Source of the DNA: Oceanicaulis sp. HTCC2633
GTDB taxonomy: Bacteria > Pseudomonadota > Alphaproteobacteria > Caulobacterales > Maricaulaceae
Reading direction: 5' to 3'
DNA: 52,359 nt
Assembly: GCF_000152745.1 (NCBI RefSeq)
Contig: NZ_CH672428.1
Location: forward strand, 1,204,832-1,257,190
Shown piece by piece: positions 33,633-43,120 of this stretch. Below the pieces are notes generated by a model. The model was not told the origin of the DNA, did no database searches, and worked only from the letters and a program-made list of their open reading frames with translations. A program made the translations under genes and the position numbers. The stretch's first letter is position 1. Each line of letters begins with the position of its first letter.

Positions 33633-34452
33633 TGTACCACCTATTCAGATGGTCAGTGGAGAGCTGCGTGAACACTATCCGGGACTGAAGGCCCAAAGTC
33701 CAGCTATAGTTCAGCAAAGGCAGAGACAAGACAGCCTTGTCTCACACATGAGGCGCTTGCCTCACAGATGAGGCGCACACAGACCTTTGAAATATATGAA
33801 CATTCCATTTTTCGTCAAAAACAAGATTTTCGCGAATTCCATCAGTTCCGCGCACGAAGGGCGCGGATAATCGCACAAATTCAATTACTTATGCATTCTC
33901 GAAAGAGAATGCGCGCGCAGTGCATACTGTGTGTACCAAAACCGCCCCTGCGAGGCAGAGACGGCCACTCCTTCGAAGCCCCGGATTGAAGGGAGATTGA
34001 AGTTGACTTCACCCCATGAACAAGGACCGCTCTCAGAGCCTTTCGCGGATATCACTCGAACGTTTGAGTTCGAATATGAGCAGCCAGCTTGCTCGCAATG
34101 AGCGCCCAATCAGCAGGGCAGATATCGCTCCAGATTTTAGAAGCGAGCTTTCAATCAGATTTCCAGTCACTTGATTCAAACTGCTTTTTCTCTGAAAAAA
34201 TTTTTGTAAAATTTGTCTTAATTTCACTTATCGAATTTCGATGAAACCATGTCATGGGGTGTCATGGTTCAGTTCATACATATTTAACCGTAGAGCATAA
34301 GGCATTGATTTTATTAAAATGCACCGCCAGTCCGATTTTGCATTATGCGCCTACGCACCCCCTGGAGGCACTCTAGACTTCAGAGAAAATATCTCAAACA
34401 CTGTATTCGCGCCCGATTGCAATCCCAGAAGAAGAGGTCTGTGGAGAGACGA
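33633..34452. other. Gene-poor AT-rich region near the integrase
   Basis: No convincing gene is found in these 820 bases. Noted within it are the two direct repeats at 33741-33776 and an AT-rich segment (34180-34330). An inverted repeat AACCATG/CATGGTT spans 34245-34269, with GTCATGG repeated at 34251 and 34261. Such a region beside an integrase gene often holds regulatory and recombination sites. Confidence 0.45.
33741..33776. repeat. Two 16-bp direct repeats, 20-bp period
   Basis: CTCACACATGAGGCGC (33741-33756) and CTCACAGATGAGGCGC (33761-33776) differ at one base and are separated by TTGC. The two-turn spacing fits side-by-side binding of a protein to one DNA face. The nearby ribbon-helix-helix protein or the integrase are candidates. 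Confidence 0.6.
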
Positions 34453-34647
34453 ATGAGCAGGAAGCCCAACTTCACAAAAGGCGAAATTGAGCGTGTTTTG
34501 GCTGCTGGTCAGAAAATCGGCATGACCTCACCTGTACCCGTACTCATGCGGTATCCAGATGGCAGATGTGAACTAACCGTGCGACCAGGGGATAAAGAGG
34601 AGGCGTTATCGCCGAACGAATGGGACCGGTTCCTTGACCTCGATTAA
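34453..34647 (+). CDS. Small protein encoded upstream of the integrase
   Basis: This 64-aa protein (starting MSRKPNFTKGEIERVLAAGQ) contains one predicted helix, a proline, then a DGRCELTV strand region. It starts after GGAGAG with a 4-base spacing; the longer frame to 34345 has no such signal. It overlaps the integrase start by 14 bases. Small genes of this kind are common just upstream of alphaproteobacterial tyrosine integrases. An excisionase-like or regulatory role is possible but unproven. Confidence 0.65.
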   Translation: MSRKPNFTKGEIERVLAAGQKIGMTSPVPVLMRYPDGRCELTVRPGDKEEALSPNEWDRFLDLD

Positions 34648-35692
34648 TCTCAAATATGTCTCCTCATTCAAAGACCGCCATGGAAAGCGGCGCTGGCGGT
34701 TTCGTCGGAAAGGGTATCGCACTCGGTATTTGCCGGGGCTCCCCGGTTCCGAAGAGTTTATGGCGGCTTACGCACAGGCTCTCGCCAACACGCCTTTGGA
34801 AACCGACCTCGCCAAGTCTACTGCGCGCAAGGGAACGATCGACAGGCTGATCGAGGATTACTATCACTCCAGTGCCTTCGATACGCTCGAAACGAGCACT
34901 CAGCGCACCTATCGATCCAGTCTTGAACCCTTTCGGAACACTTACGGCCACATGCCCGTCAGGACGGTTCAAACACGCCATCTGGAGCGCATCCTGTTTG
35001 ACCTTCGAGAGAAACCGACCGCTGCCAACAAGCTGCTTAAAAGACTCAAGACGATCTTTGATCTGGCCGTTCGGCAAGAGATCCGTCACGACAATCCAGC
35101 CAAACCCATCAAGGCCCGAAAAGTTGACAGCGATGGCTTCCATGCCTGGACTGAGGCGGAAATTGAGGCTTTCAAAACCGCATACCCGAGTGGCTCAAAG
35201 CCGAGGCTGGCTCTCGCGCTGCTCCTGTGCACCGGGCAACGTGGTAGCGATGTTGCCCGCATGGGGCCTCAGGACATCGTCGATATTCAGGGCGGGAGTC
35301 GAGCGATCCGTGTGAAGCAACAGAAGACGAAAACCCCACTGTTGATCCCCATCCTGCCAGAACTAGCCGTTGAGCTTGCCGCGAGAAACGGCAAACACAT
35401 GGTTTTCCTCACGACTGAATACGGCAAAGCTTTCTCGGTGAAGGGCTTTCAACAATGGTTCGCCGAACGAGCCAAGGCGGCTACTGGAAACCCCAAATGC
35501 ACTGCGCATGGGCTGCGTAAGGCATGTGCCTACAGGCTCGCAGAGGCAGGAGCGACGGTGCACATGATCCAATCCATTACCGGACACAAAACGCTTGCAG
35601 AAGTCGCGCGATACACGGCTGGCCGGGATCAGTTCAAGCTAGCTTCTGCTGCCCAGGCACTATTGATGAAGTCGGACGAAACCGGAACATAA
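34634..35692 (+). CDS. Tyrosine recombinase/integrase of the island
   Basis: This 352-aa integrase has an N-terminal arm-binding region, a SAM-like core-binding region (about residues 65-150) and a C-terminal catalytic domain. Active-site residues are visible: Arg203 in CTGQRGSDVA, His292 and Arg295 in AHGLRKA, His318 in ITGHKT and the nucleophile Tyr327 in ARYTAG. It appears intact. The start is a TTG at 34634 overlapping the preceding small gene; no in-frame ATG lies nearby. It lies 74 bases from the tRNA-Ile2 gene with its 3' end toward attR, and should catalyse integration and excision at the 19-bp core. Confidence 0.92.
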   Translation: MTSINLKYVSSFKDRHGKRRWRFRRKGYRTRYLPGLPGSEEFMAAYAQALANTPLETDLAKSTARKGTIDRLIEDYYHSSAFDTLETSTQRTYRSSLEPFRNTYGHMPVRTVQTRHLERILFDLREKPTAANKLLKRLKTIFDLAVRQEIRHDNPAKPIKARKVDSDGFHAWTEAEIEAFKTAYPSGSKPRLALALLLCTGQRGSDVARMGPQDIVDIQGGSRAIRVKQQKTKTPLLIPILPELAVELAARNGKHMVFLTTEYGKAFSVKGFQQWFAERAKAATGNPKCTAHGLRKACAYRLAEAGATVHMIQSITGHKTLAEVARYTAGRDQFKLASAAQALLMKSDETGT

Positions 35693-35693
35693 A

Positions 35694-35720
35694 TGGCTAA
35701 CCTCCCTCCAAGGTTAGCCA
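35694..35720. terminator. Perfect 10-bp hairpin after the integrase gene
   Basis: TGGCTAACCT (35694-35703) and AGGTTAGCCA (35711-35720) form a perfect stem with a 7-base loop, starting one base after the integrase stop. There is no T-run, so termination is only one option. Each arm contains the GGCTAAC heptamer that recurs near attL, so an integrase-binding role is equally possible. Confidence 0.5.
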
Positions 35721-35764
35721 CAGAACCCGGCTAAAACATTGATCTTAAATGAAACTTTCAAATG

Positions 35765-35783
35765 AATGGTGGGCCCGGAGGGA
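35765..35783. repeat. attR: 19-bp core overlapping the tRNA 3' end
   Basis: AATGGTGGGCCCGGAGGGA, identical to 6367-6385. It covers the last 17 bases of the tRNA, including the encoded CCA, so integration leaves a complete tRNA at this end. Confidence 0.87.
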
Positions 35784-35843
35784 CTCGAACCCCCAACCAA
35801 GCGGTTATGAGCCGCCGGCTCTAACCAATTGAGCTACAGGCCC
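35767..35843 (-). tRNA. tRNA-Ile2 (anticodon CAT, lysidine-modified)
   Basis: The reverse strand folds as a 77-base tRNA with encoded CCA. The acceptor GGGCCTG pairs with CGGGCCC, and the D arm is AGCTCAATTGGTTAGAGC. The anticodon loop CTCATAA sits in the stem GGCGG/CCGCT, and the T arm is GGGGGTTCGAGTCCCTC (approximate limits). The CTTGGT variable region and the loop resemble the Ile2(CAT) tRNA (E. coli ileX) more than elongator or initiator Met tRNAs, so C34 is probably modified to lysidine to read AUA. It is the integration target of the island. Confidence 0.9.
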
Positions 35844-36021
35844 GCTGAAAAATCAGCTTGGATGTTTGATAGCGCGTGAGGCGAACTTGGCAAAGCGGGG
35901 ATGACGGCGAAGCGCAGCTGAACATCCGTTCAGGGAACGGCCATGAAAGAACCGCGTTTCGGTCATGAGCCTGTCGCCTGACAACGCTCATATTGATTAA
36001 ACACAGACTGGGAGAGCTATT

Positions 36022-36744
36022 ATGATCCGCACAGCATTTCTGACCGTCGCCCTGTTGGGCTCCACTGTCCTGCCGGCACAAGCGCTGGCGCAGACCGGCC
36101 CCTCCGAACAACAGATCGCGCAACTGAACCTGTCCGCCACGGGCGAGGTTCGCATCAGTCCTGACCAGGCGCAGGTGTCTGCAGGCGTGGTGACGGAAGC
36201 GCAGTCCGCTGCGCAGGCCCTGCGCGCCAACTCCCAGCGCATGCAGGCGGTCTTCGCCGCCCTGGAAGAAGCCGGTGTTGACGCGCGGGACATCCAGACC
36301 AGCCAGCTCAATGTGAGCCCGATCTATTCGCAGGTGTCATCCCGCGATGGCGGCACGCGCCAGATCACCGGCTATAGCGCCCAGAACACCGTGACAGCGC
36401 TGGTTCGCGGCGTGGACAGTGTCGGGCCAGCTATCGACGCCCTGTTCGAGGCCGGCGCCAACTCGCTCAATGGCGTCACCTTTTCAAGCTCCGAGGCCGA
36501 TGAGGCCGAGGCCGAAGCGCGTCGTCGCGCCGTGGCCGAGCTTTACGAAACCCGCGATCTTTACGCGGAAGCCGGCGGCTTCACCGTGACGCGCCTTCTG
36601 AACTTCTCTGAAAGCGGCGGCTATGCGCCCCAGCCGGTGATGTTCTCGCGCGCCATGGCCATGGAAGACAGCGCCACTCCGGTGTCCGGCGGCGAGCTTG
36701 TCGTGTCGATTACGGTCAACGGCGCCTGGGAAATCGAGGGCTGA
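36022..36744 (+). CDS. SIMPL-domain (DUF541) periplasmic protein
   Basis: This 240-aa protein has a signal peptide (to about ALAQTG, residue 28) and a SIMPL/DUF541 domain: LSATGEVRISPDQAQVSAGV near the start and GYSAQNTVTALVRG in the middle, with a C-terminal VVSITVNGAWEI. SIMPL proteins are periplasmic or outer-membrane-associated and poorly understood; roles in oxidative stress and envelope integrity are reported. It is convergent with the HAD gene, and the two stop codons abut exactly (TGATCA at 36742-36747). It is the first backbone gene after the island. Confidence 0.88.
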   Translation: MIRTAFLTVALLGSTVLPAQALAQTGPSEQQIAQLNLSATGEVRISPDQAQVSAGVVTEAQSAAQALRANSQRMQAVFAALEEAGVDARDIQTSQLNVSPIYSQVSSRDGGTRQITGYSAQNTVTALVRGVDSVGPAIDALFEAGANSLNGVTFSSSEADEAEAEARRRAVAELYETRDLYAEAGGFTVTRLLNFSESGGYAPQPVMFSRAMAMEDSATPVSGGELVVSITVNGAWEIEG

Positions 36745-37593
36745 TCACCAGACCAGCTTCGGCGCGACATGACGCGCATCAAGGCCGTCCTCCTTCAGGA
36801 GGGCGGCCGCTTTGTCCGCATCGAAGGCATCCCCGAACTGTTCGGCCAGAATGCCGCCCGCAATGAAGAGCGCGTCCACGCCTTCCGCCTGGGCGCCCTT
36901 GATATCGGTGACCGGGCCGTCGCCGATGGCGAGAATGCGGGACTTGTCCACGACTTCGCCGCGGAGGCGCTCGATCTCGCGATACGCGAGGTCGTAGATG
37001 GGCGGATGGGGCTTGCCCGCCATGACGACATTGCCGCCCAGCGCCGCATACTTCTCCGCCAGCGCGCCTGCGCAATACCGAAGCCCGTCGCCGAACTGGA
37101 CGACAATGTCAGGATTGGCGCAGATCATGTCGAGCCGGCGCAATTTCGCTTCCGTCAACAGGTCGACATAGTCCTCCGGCGTCTCCTGTGACCAGTCAAA
37201 CAGGCCCGTACAGGAGATGAAGGCGGCGTCTTCAAGCCTGGCGAAGTCGAGCCCCGTATCACGATAGAGCGCATCATCCGTGTCAGGACCCAGCTTGAAT
37301 GCGGGTCCGGGCGCACGGGTTTTCAAGAGGGCATGGGTCCCCTCGCCCGAGCTGACCGCGCCATCCCACACATCATCACCGGCGCCCATCTGATGCAGGA
37401 AGTTTTCCAGCGAGGACGCCCGCCGCGGCGAGTTGGAGACGAGGATCACGGTCCCGCCCTGAGCGCGATACTGGCGCAAGGCGTCGAGCGCTTCAGGCAG
37501 AAGGTCGGAACCGTCCCGGATGACGCCCCAGACATCACACAGAATGGCGTCGTAATCGGCGGCGAGGTCGGAGAGATAGGGGAATTGGGTCAT
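36745..37593 (-). CDS. HAD-superfamily class IIA hydrolase (TIGR01459-like)
   Basis: This 282-aa phosphatase has the HAD motifs: LCDVWGVIRDG (motif I, Asp19 and Asp-to-Val-Trp variant), VILVSNSPRR (motif II), MAGKPHPPIY (motif III, Lys) and AIGDGPVTDIKGAQ (motif IV). The cap lies between motifs II and III, as in class IIA (NagD-like) enzymes. The family is common in alphaproteobacteria, and its substrate is probably a small sugar or nucleotide phosphate. It appears to be a single-gene unit. Confidence 0.88.
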   Translation of the reverse strand: MTQFPYLSDLAADYDAILCDVWGVIRDGSDLLPEALDALRQYRAQGGTVILVSNSPRRASSLENFLHQMGAGDDVWDGAVSSGEGTHALLKTRAPGPAFKLGPDTDDALYRDTGLDFARLEDAAFISCTGLFDWSQETPEDYVDLLTEAKLRRLDMICANPDIVVQFGDGLRYCAGALAEKYAALGGNVVMAGKPHPPIYDLAYREIERLRGEVVDKSRILAIGDGPVTDIKGAQAEGVDALFIAGGILAEQFGDAFDADKAAALLKEDGLDARHVAPKLVW

Positions 37594-37654
37594 GGCCGTG
37601 GACTAGGTGAGCCCCGCCAGAGCGTCAAATGAAACTTGGAGCCGGCCTGACGCC

Positions 37655-37975
37655 CTAGGCCTGGCCGAACAGTCCCAGGACGATTGCATAGCGAAGCGCC
37701 AAGGCCATGACGCCCAGGCTGCTGACTGACGTCGAAACAAAGACCCGTGACCGCCAGTGCGCCGGTGACGACAGACCGCCTCTGAAATGAAGCGTGTTGC
37801 CGATCTGCAAGAAGGCGAACACCACCAAAGCGGCCACGAAGGCGACGGGCACGAAGGTTCCCGGCAGAAGCACCGCGACAACCAGCATCAGCGCGCCAAA
37901 GCCCAGATGGGCAGCGCGCAACCAGACAGGCAGTTGATGGCCTGGAGTGTCCGGGTTGGTGTCTTGCATCGCCAT
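37655..37975 (-). CDS. Small membrane protein, unknown
   Basis: This 106-aa protein has three likely membrane helices (LGFGALMLVVAVLLPGTF, VAFVAALVVFAFLQIGN and VSSLGVMALALRYAIVLG). No family is recognised. The ATG at 37975 (MAMQDTNP) is supported by an upstream AGGATGAT. It follows the EAL gene on the same strand by about 60 bases and could be co-transcribed. Confidence 0.6.
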   Translation of the reverse strand: MAMQDTNPDTPGHQLPVWLRAAHLGFGALMLVVAVLLPGTFVPVAFVAALVVFAFLQIGNTLHFRGGLSSPAHWRSRVFVSTSVSSLGVMALALRYAIVLGLFGQA

Positions 37976-38035
37976 GGATCATCCTCCGGCGTTGCGCGAT
38001 CAGTGATTGACCCTAACAGGGCAGGCTTTTCCCGA

Positions 38036-39280
38036 TCAACCCGCCGCGCGGCGCAGCTTGTTGTCCGCCTCGCTCAGCACTTCATCGCGCACCGGACGCG
38101 GCGCGCCGAAGAGATGGCCCTGGGCGTACGCCACATCGAGATCAAGCACCTCGACGACTGTGCTTTCGGACTCGATCTTCTCGGCCACCAGATCCACGCC
38201 ATAGCGGGCGAAAAGCCCCGCCACGTCTTCGGGGCGCAGGGCGCCGGGCTCCCGGCCAGCGATCGGTTCGGCGCCGTGGGCGGCGGCGATCAGGCGGTCG
38301 CCCGCCACCTTGATGAAACGCACGCCGGCGCGTTGCAGCTCGGCGAGGTCGATATTGAGATCGTTGACCTGATCGATGGAGAATCGGAAGCCGAAATCCG
38401 CCAGCCGCGCCATGTTGCGCGCCGCCGTGGCGGAACGGTTCTCGAACTGGGCGCGCGGCATCTCGAAGATCAGCGCGCCGGCCAGATCGGAATTGCGCCG
38501 CAGGAAATCGAGGAAGGCCGGGAAGAAATCTTCATCCGCCAGCGAGCGGATCGAGACATTGCAGAACACGCCGACGCGGCGATCGGACTTGGTCAGGCGA
38601 CGCACGATCTGCACGCAGCGCAGCAGCAAGAGATTGTCCACATCGGTGATCAGACCCGCATCTTCCGCCGCCGCAAGGAACTTGCCCGGCGCAATGACCT
38701 GGCCATTCTCGTCCCGGATGCGGGTATAGCCCTCATAGAAATAGGTCCGCCGCTGGGGCAGGCCGACAACCGGCTGCAGATACAGATCCACCCGATTGTC
38801 ATCGAGCGCCCGGCGCACCAGATCCGCAGCGTCCGGAGCCTGGGCCTCAAGCGGCGCGCCGCGACCGCCGTCAAGCCGGGCCAGGATTTCTGCGACCAAG
38901 CGCTCATCCGCGCCATGGGCGTCCGCGCCCGCATTGAGCGGCTGATTGAGTTCCAGCGCAGAAGCCGGTTCCGCAGGCTGGGCGGGATTGCCGACGGAGG
39001 CGCTTTCGGCCAGGGCCTCGATCCGGTCCTGTGCGCTGCTCAGCTCATCCAGCATGGTCAGGTTTGCGGCCTTGAGCTGGTGGATCTCGTCCTCAAAGAC
39101 CTTGCGCTCTTCGGCGCGGGCGACCGAGGCGTGGACCTGTCCGCCGATGAGAAAGACCAGCGCGCCCATCATCCAGGCCAGCTCGGCCGACATCAGCCCG
39201 AAACGATCGAACGCGAGCGCGGCGACGATGGCGACCATCGCATAGGTTAGGATCACCAATATGTCGCTTGCGCGCGGCAT
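38036..39280 (-). CDS. Membrane-anchored degenerate EAL protein (TipF-like)
   Basis: This 414-aa protein has two N-terminal membrane helices (about residues 8-48), a short coiled coil (about 55-90) and a C-terminal EAL-type domain (about 150-400). The signature EAL is replaced by EGY (FYEGYTRIRD), and the usual DDFGTG is SIDQVND, so c-di-GMP hydrolysis is unlikely although binding could remain. The arrangement resembles TipF of Caulobacter, a c-di-GMP-binding protein for flagellar assembly at the new pole. I infer a similar role. Catalytic-type residues remaining include Asn in FCNVSIRSL and Glu in VAEKIES. Confidence 0.75.
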   Translation of the reverse strand: MPRASDILVILTYAMVAIVAALAFDRFGLMSAELAWMMGALVFLIGGQVHASVARAEERKVFEDEIHQLKAANLTMLDELSSAQDRIEALAESASVGNPAQPAEPASALELNQPLNAGADAHGADERLVAEILARLDGGRGAPLEAQAPDAADLVRRALDDNRVDLYLQPVVGLPQRRTYFYEGYTRIRDENGQVIAPGKFLAAAEDAGLITDVDNLLLLRCVQIVRRLTKSDRRVGVFCNVSIRSLADEDFFPAFLDFLRRNSDLAGALIFEMPRAQFENRSATAARNMARLADFGFRFSIDQVNDLNIDLAELQRAGVRFIKVAGDRLIAAAHGAEPIAGREPGALRPEDVAGLFARYGVDLVAEKIESESTVVEVLDLDVAYAQGHLFGAPRPVRDEVLSEADNKLRRAAG

Positions 39281-39407
39281 CGTCGCTCCTGAATGTCGCC
39301 ACTTCGGCCACTTCGGCCTAAGCGCAGCGAATCACACTCATTTCGGCGATACTAAGCTGCGTTAACGGGGCTTGTCAGAACGTTAACGCTGTGAGCCGTG
39401 GACAAAC

Positions 39408-39445
39408 GGAAAAAACAAAGGCGCGCCCGCACATGCGGACGCGCC
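39408..39445 (-). terminator. Rho-independent terminator of the OmpA-family gene
   Basis: Read on the minus strand, a stem GGCGCGTCCGCA/TGCGGGCGCGCC (one G-T pair, 2-base loop, 39420-39445) is followed by TTTGTTTTTT. It lies 32 bases after the stop of the OmpA-family gene. Confidence 0.8.
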
Positions 39446-39476
39446 CTCGGTTAACCGCGGTCTCCCGCCTCGCAGC

Positions 39477-40130
39477 TTACGAGGTGTGCGGGGCGATCTT
39501 GATCTCGACCCGACGGTTGGCCGCGCGGCCGGAGTCGGTGTCGTTGGAGGCGATCGGCTGGCTTTCGCCCATGCCGGCCACATAGAGACGGTCACGCATG
39601 ACGCCGCGCGCGATCAGCTCGGCGGCGACAGAGCTGGCGCGACGCTCTGACAGGGTCTGGTTGTAGCTGGCGTCGCCCACGCTGTCCGCGTGGCCGATCA
39701 CGTCCACATAGGTGGCCGGATAGGTCATCAGCACGTCCGCCACATCGTTGAGGACCGGGCCGAAGCGCTGGTCGATCTGTGCGGAATTGGTGGCGAAGGT
39801 CACATCGCCCGGCATCACCAGATACAGGTCATTGCCGACGCGGCGCACGGTCACGCCCGAACCGCGCAGACGTTCGCGGAAGGCGTTTTCCTGGCGGTCC
39901 ATATAGTTGCCGACGCCGCCGCCCGCGAGGGCGCCCACGCCCGCGCCAATCAGCGCGTTGCGGCGGTCATCGCCGCCCGCCAGCGTGCCCAGAAGCGCGC
40001 CGGCCGCAGCGCCGGCGAGGATGCCGGTGCCGGTGTTGTTGCGGGTCACATTGCCGTACTGGTCAGTGGTGGTGCACGCCGCAGCAAGGCCCAGCGCCAT
40101 GACAGCGGCGATCAAAGAACGAAACATCAT
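39477..40130 (-). CDS. OmpA-family lipoprotein with glycine zipper
   Basis: This 217-aa outer-membrane lipoprotein has a signal peptide with lipobox (LGLAAAC, Cys19), a glycine-zipper region (GILAGAAAGALLGTLAGG and ALIGAGVGALAGGGVG, about residues 36-75) and a C-terminal OmpA-like peptidoglycan-binding domain (about 105-215). In that domain VDVIGHADSVGDASYNQTLSERRA and RRVEIKI carry the conserved Asp and Arg. It belongs to the YiaD/Pal-like group that tethers outer membrane to peptidoglycan. A strong terminator follows. Confidence 0.9.
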   Translation of the reverse strand: MMFRSLIAAVMALGLAAACTTTDQYGNVTRNNTGTGILAGAAAGALLGTLAGGDDRRNALIGAGVGALAGGGVGNYMDRQENAFRERLRGSGVTVRRVGNDLYLVMPGDVTFATNSAQIDQRFGPVLNDVADVLMTYPATYVDVIGHADSVGDASYNQTLSERRASSVAAELIARGVMRDRLYVAGMGESQPIASNDTDSGRAANRRVEIKIAPHTS

Positions 40131-40327
40131 ATTCTCTCCCGTAAGCGTCCCCTAAAACGCAGACTTAATCTGAAAGTTCCGCGTCTAGATAGCTCTATCT
40201 TAACAAGTATGCGCGACGGGCGCATGAACCCAGTCTGAACCGGCTCCGAAGAAGCTGAAAATATGGGCGGAAAAATGTCGCCCGGAGCCCTTGACGGTTC
40301 CTCGCCAGCCTCTTACCTCCGCGGCTG

Positions 40328-40354
40328 TTAGCAGCCAGGGCAGGAGAGTGCTAA
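40328..40354. promoter_or_regulatory. CIRCE element upstream of groES
   Basis: TTAGCAGCC, 9 spacer bases, GAGTGCTAA. The right arm is a perfect CIRCE half-site, the spacing is exact, and the left arm matches TTAGCACTC at six of nine positions. CIRCE is the operator of the HrcA heat-shock repressor. It lies 67 bases before groES. No hrcA is in the window. Confidence 0.85.
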
Positions 40355-40421
40355 CGCTCCTCTCCCGGCTCGCTCAAACAGTTCTTCACACGAGCCAAAG
40401 CTCAAAAACGGAGTACCGGCA

Positions 40422-40709
40422 ATGAACTTTCGTCCTCTCCAGGACCGCGTTGTGGTGAAGCGCGTCGAGGAAGAATCCAAGACCGCTGGCGGCATCATCA
40501 TTCCCGACACCGCCAAGGAAAAACCGCAAGAAGGTGAAGTCGTGGCTGTGGGCCCGGGCGCCCGTGACGACAAGGGCGAGCTGATCGCCATGGACGTCAA
40601 GGTCGGCGACCGCATCCTGTTCGGCAAATGGTCCGGCACCGAGATCACTCTGGAAGGTCAGGATCTGCTGATCATGAAAGAGTCCGACATTCTGGGCGTG
40701 GTCGGCTAA
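40422..40709 (+). CDS. groES: Co-chaperonin GroES
   Basis: This 95-aa protein starts [20 protein letters not shown] and contains the mobile loop ([19 protein letters not shown], residues 17-35) and the C-terminal [21 protein letters not shown] pattern. It forms the heptameric lid of the GroEL chamber. It is followed 53 bases later by groEL and preceded by a CIRCE element, so expression should rise in heat shock. Confidence 0.98.
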   Translation: MNFRPLQDRVVVKRVEEESKTAGGIIIPDTAKEKPQEGEVVAVGPGARDDKGELIAMDVKVGDRILFGKWSGTEITLEGQDLLIMKESDILGVVG

Positions 40710-40753
40710 GCGCCGCCCTTCCGCTCAAAGACTGACATCTACTCAATAGATAG

Positions 40754-42403
<1,650 letters not shown>

Positions 42404-42431
42404 GCTCAGCCACCAGGCTTACACATGGAAA

Positions 42432-42462
42432 GGGCGGCTCGATCGAGCCGCCCTTTTTGTTT
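42432..42462 (+). terminator. Rho-independent terminator of groESL
   Basis: A perfect 11-bp stem GGGCGGCTCGA/TCGAGCCGCCC (42432-42453) without a loop gap is followed by TTTTTGTTT. It lies 28 bases after the groEL stop. It may also serve the convergent gene at 42473. Confidence 0.9.
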
Positions 42463-42472
42463 GACGCTGTCG

Positions 42473-42973
42473 CTAGAGCGACGCGACGACCCGCGTCGAC
42501 AGGGAGACCGGCTCGTCGCTCCGCCCCTCAGCCATTGCCGAGACTGCGGGGCCCGTCGCTGGCGCGATCGGGGCCACCTCGAACAGTGACACCATTGCCC
42601 CCTCCGACGGCGCCTCAGCGGACACGATCGGCCCGCTCACAGGAGCATCGGAGAGCACCTCAATGGCCACCGGGGTCAGGATGAGAGCCGCCGCAACGGC
42701 GCCGCCGCCAGTAACGCCAGTGGTCAGGATCATACGCAGGGATTCAATCATGGTCAGAAGACTCCTTCGAAGCCGCTGAGCGGCTTTCTGTTTTGCACGC
42801 GCTCTCAAGTGAGCGGTGATGAAACCGCGAAGGACCCCGCTGACGGTTTCATTATCCTCATGACACTGGGCCACAAAGGCTTGCTTGAGTTCGTCAGACA
42901 GCCGCAAATCGATCACGGCAGTCTTCTTGGGGGAGCGAGGCCGGTCTTGTTTCATCACGGTGAGCCATTCCAA
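42473..42973 (-). CDS. Hypothetical protein with RHH-like N-terminus and membrane helix
   Basis: The 166-aa product has an N-terminal stretch resembling a ribbon-helix-helix region (KTAVIDLRLSDELKQAFVAQ, then ETVSGVLRGFITAHLRAR). A basic segment follows, then a Gly/Ala-rich hydrophobic helix (VTGGGAVAAALILTPVAIEVL, about residues 87-107) and an Ala/Ser/Pro-rich tail. No known family fits the whole. An inner ATG at 42955 is an alternative start. A membrane-bound DNA-binding protein would be unusual; the RHH reading is tentative. Confidence 0.55.
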   Translation of the reverse strand: MEWLTVMKQDRPRSPKKTAVIDLRLSDELKQAFVAQCHEDNETVSGVLRGFITAHLRARAKQKAAQRLRRSLLTMIESLRMILTTGVTGGGAVAAALILTPVAIEVLSDAPVSGPIVSAEAPSEGAMVSLFEVAPIAPATGPAVSAMAEGRSDEPVSLSTRVVASL

Positions 42974-43070
42974 TCAGATTTCGCCCTCAAGCTACTGAAA
43001 CCGTGCCTGCACACACGTTATTTTGTGTCCATACACGCAATTGGACGCACATGACCTGAGCGAGCTCATG

Positions 43071-43095
43071 AAAAAGGGCGGCCCGGGGACCGCCC
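43071..43095 (-). terminator. Rho-independent terminator
   Basis: On the minus strand a GC-rich stem GGGCGG/CCGCCC (43076-43095, with a CCCGG-rich loop) is followed by TTTTT (43071-43075). It lies 26 bases after the stop of the small secreted protein gene. Confidence 0.75.
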
Positions 43096-43120
43096 TTCCT
43101 GCATTGCCATCAAGGATGGG

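Larger units (their letters stand above)
6367..35783. mobile_element. Integrated genomic island in tRNA-Ile2(CAT), about 29.4 kb
   Basis: Two copies of the 19-bp sequence AATGGTGGGCCCGGAGGGA lie at 6367-6385 and 35765-35783 in the same orientation. The right copy is the 3' end, including CCA, of a tRNA gene on the minus strand. A tyrosine recombinase gene (34634-35692) lies just inside the right end. This is the classical signature of integration into the 3' end of a tRNA gene, and it fixes both boundaries. The interior differs from the flanks: it carries lower-GC stretches, toxin-antitoxin and defence genes, IS remnants and a peptide biosynthesis cluster. No conjugation or phage structural genes are visible, so it is an island or satellite-like element, not a complete ICE or prophage. 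Confidence 0.88.

Noticed and set aside
33741..33776. Possible CRISPR array
   Set aside because: There are only two repeats, with a 4-base gap. There is no spacer-length unit and no cas gene in the window.
6367..35783. Complete prophage or conjugative element
   Set aside because: No capsid, tail, terminase, relaxase, coupling protein or type IV secretion genes are present between the att sites.
37787..39250. A 487-aa plus-strand frame over the EAL gene
   Set aside because: It is an antisense shadow with no domain. The minus-strand EAL protein has membrane helices and conserved motifs.
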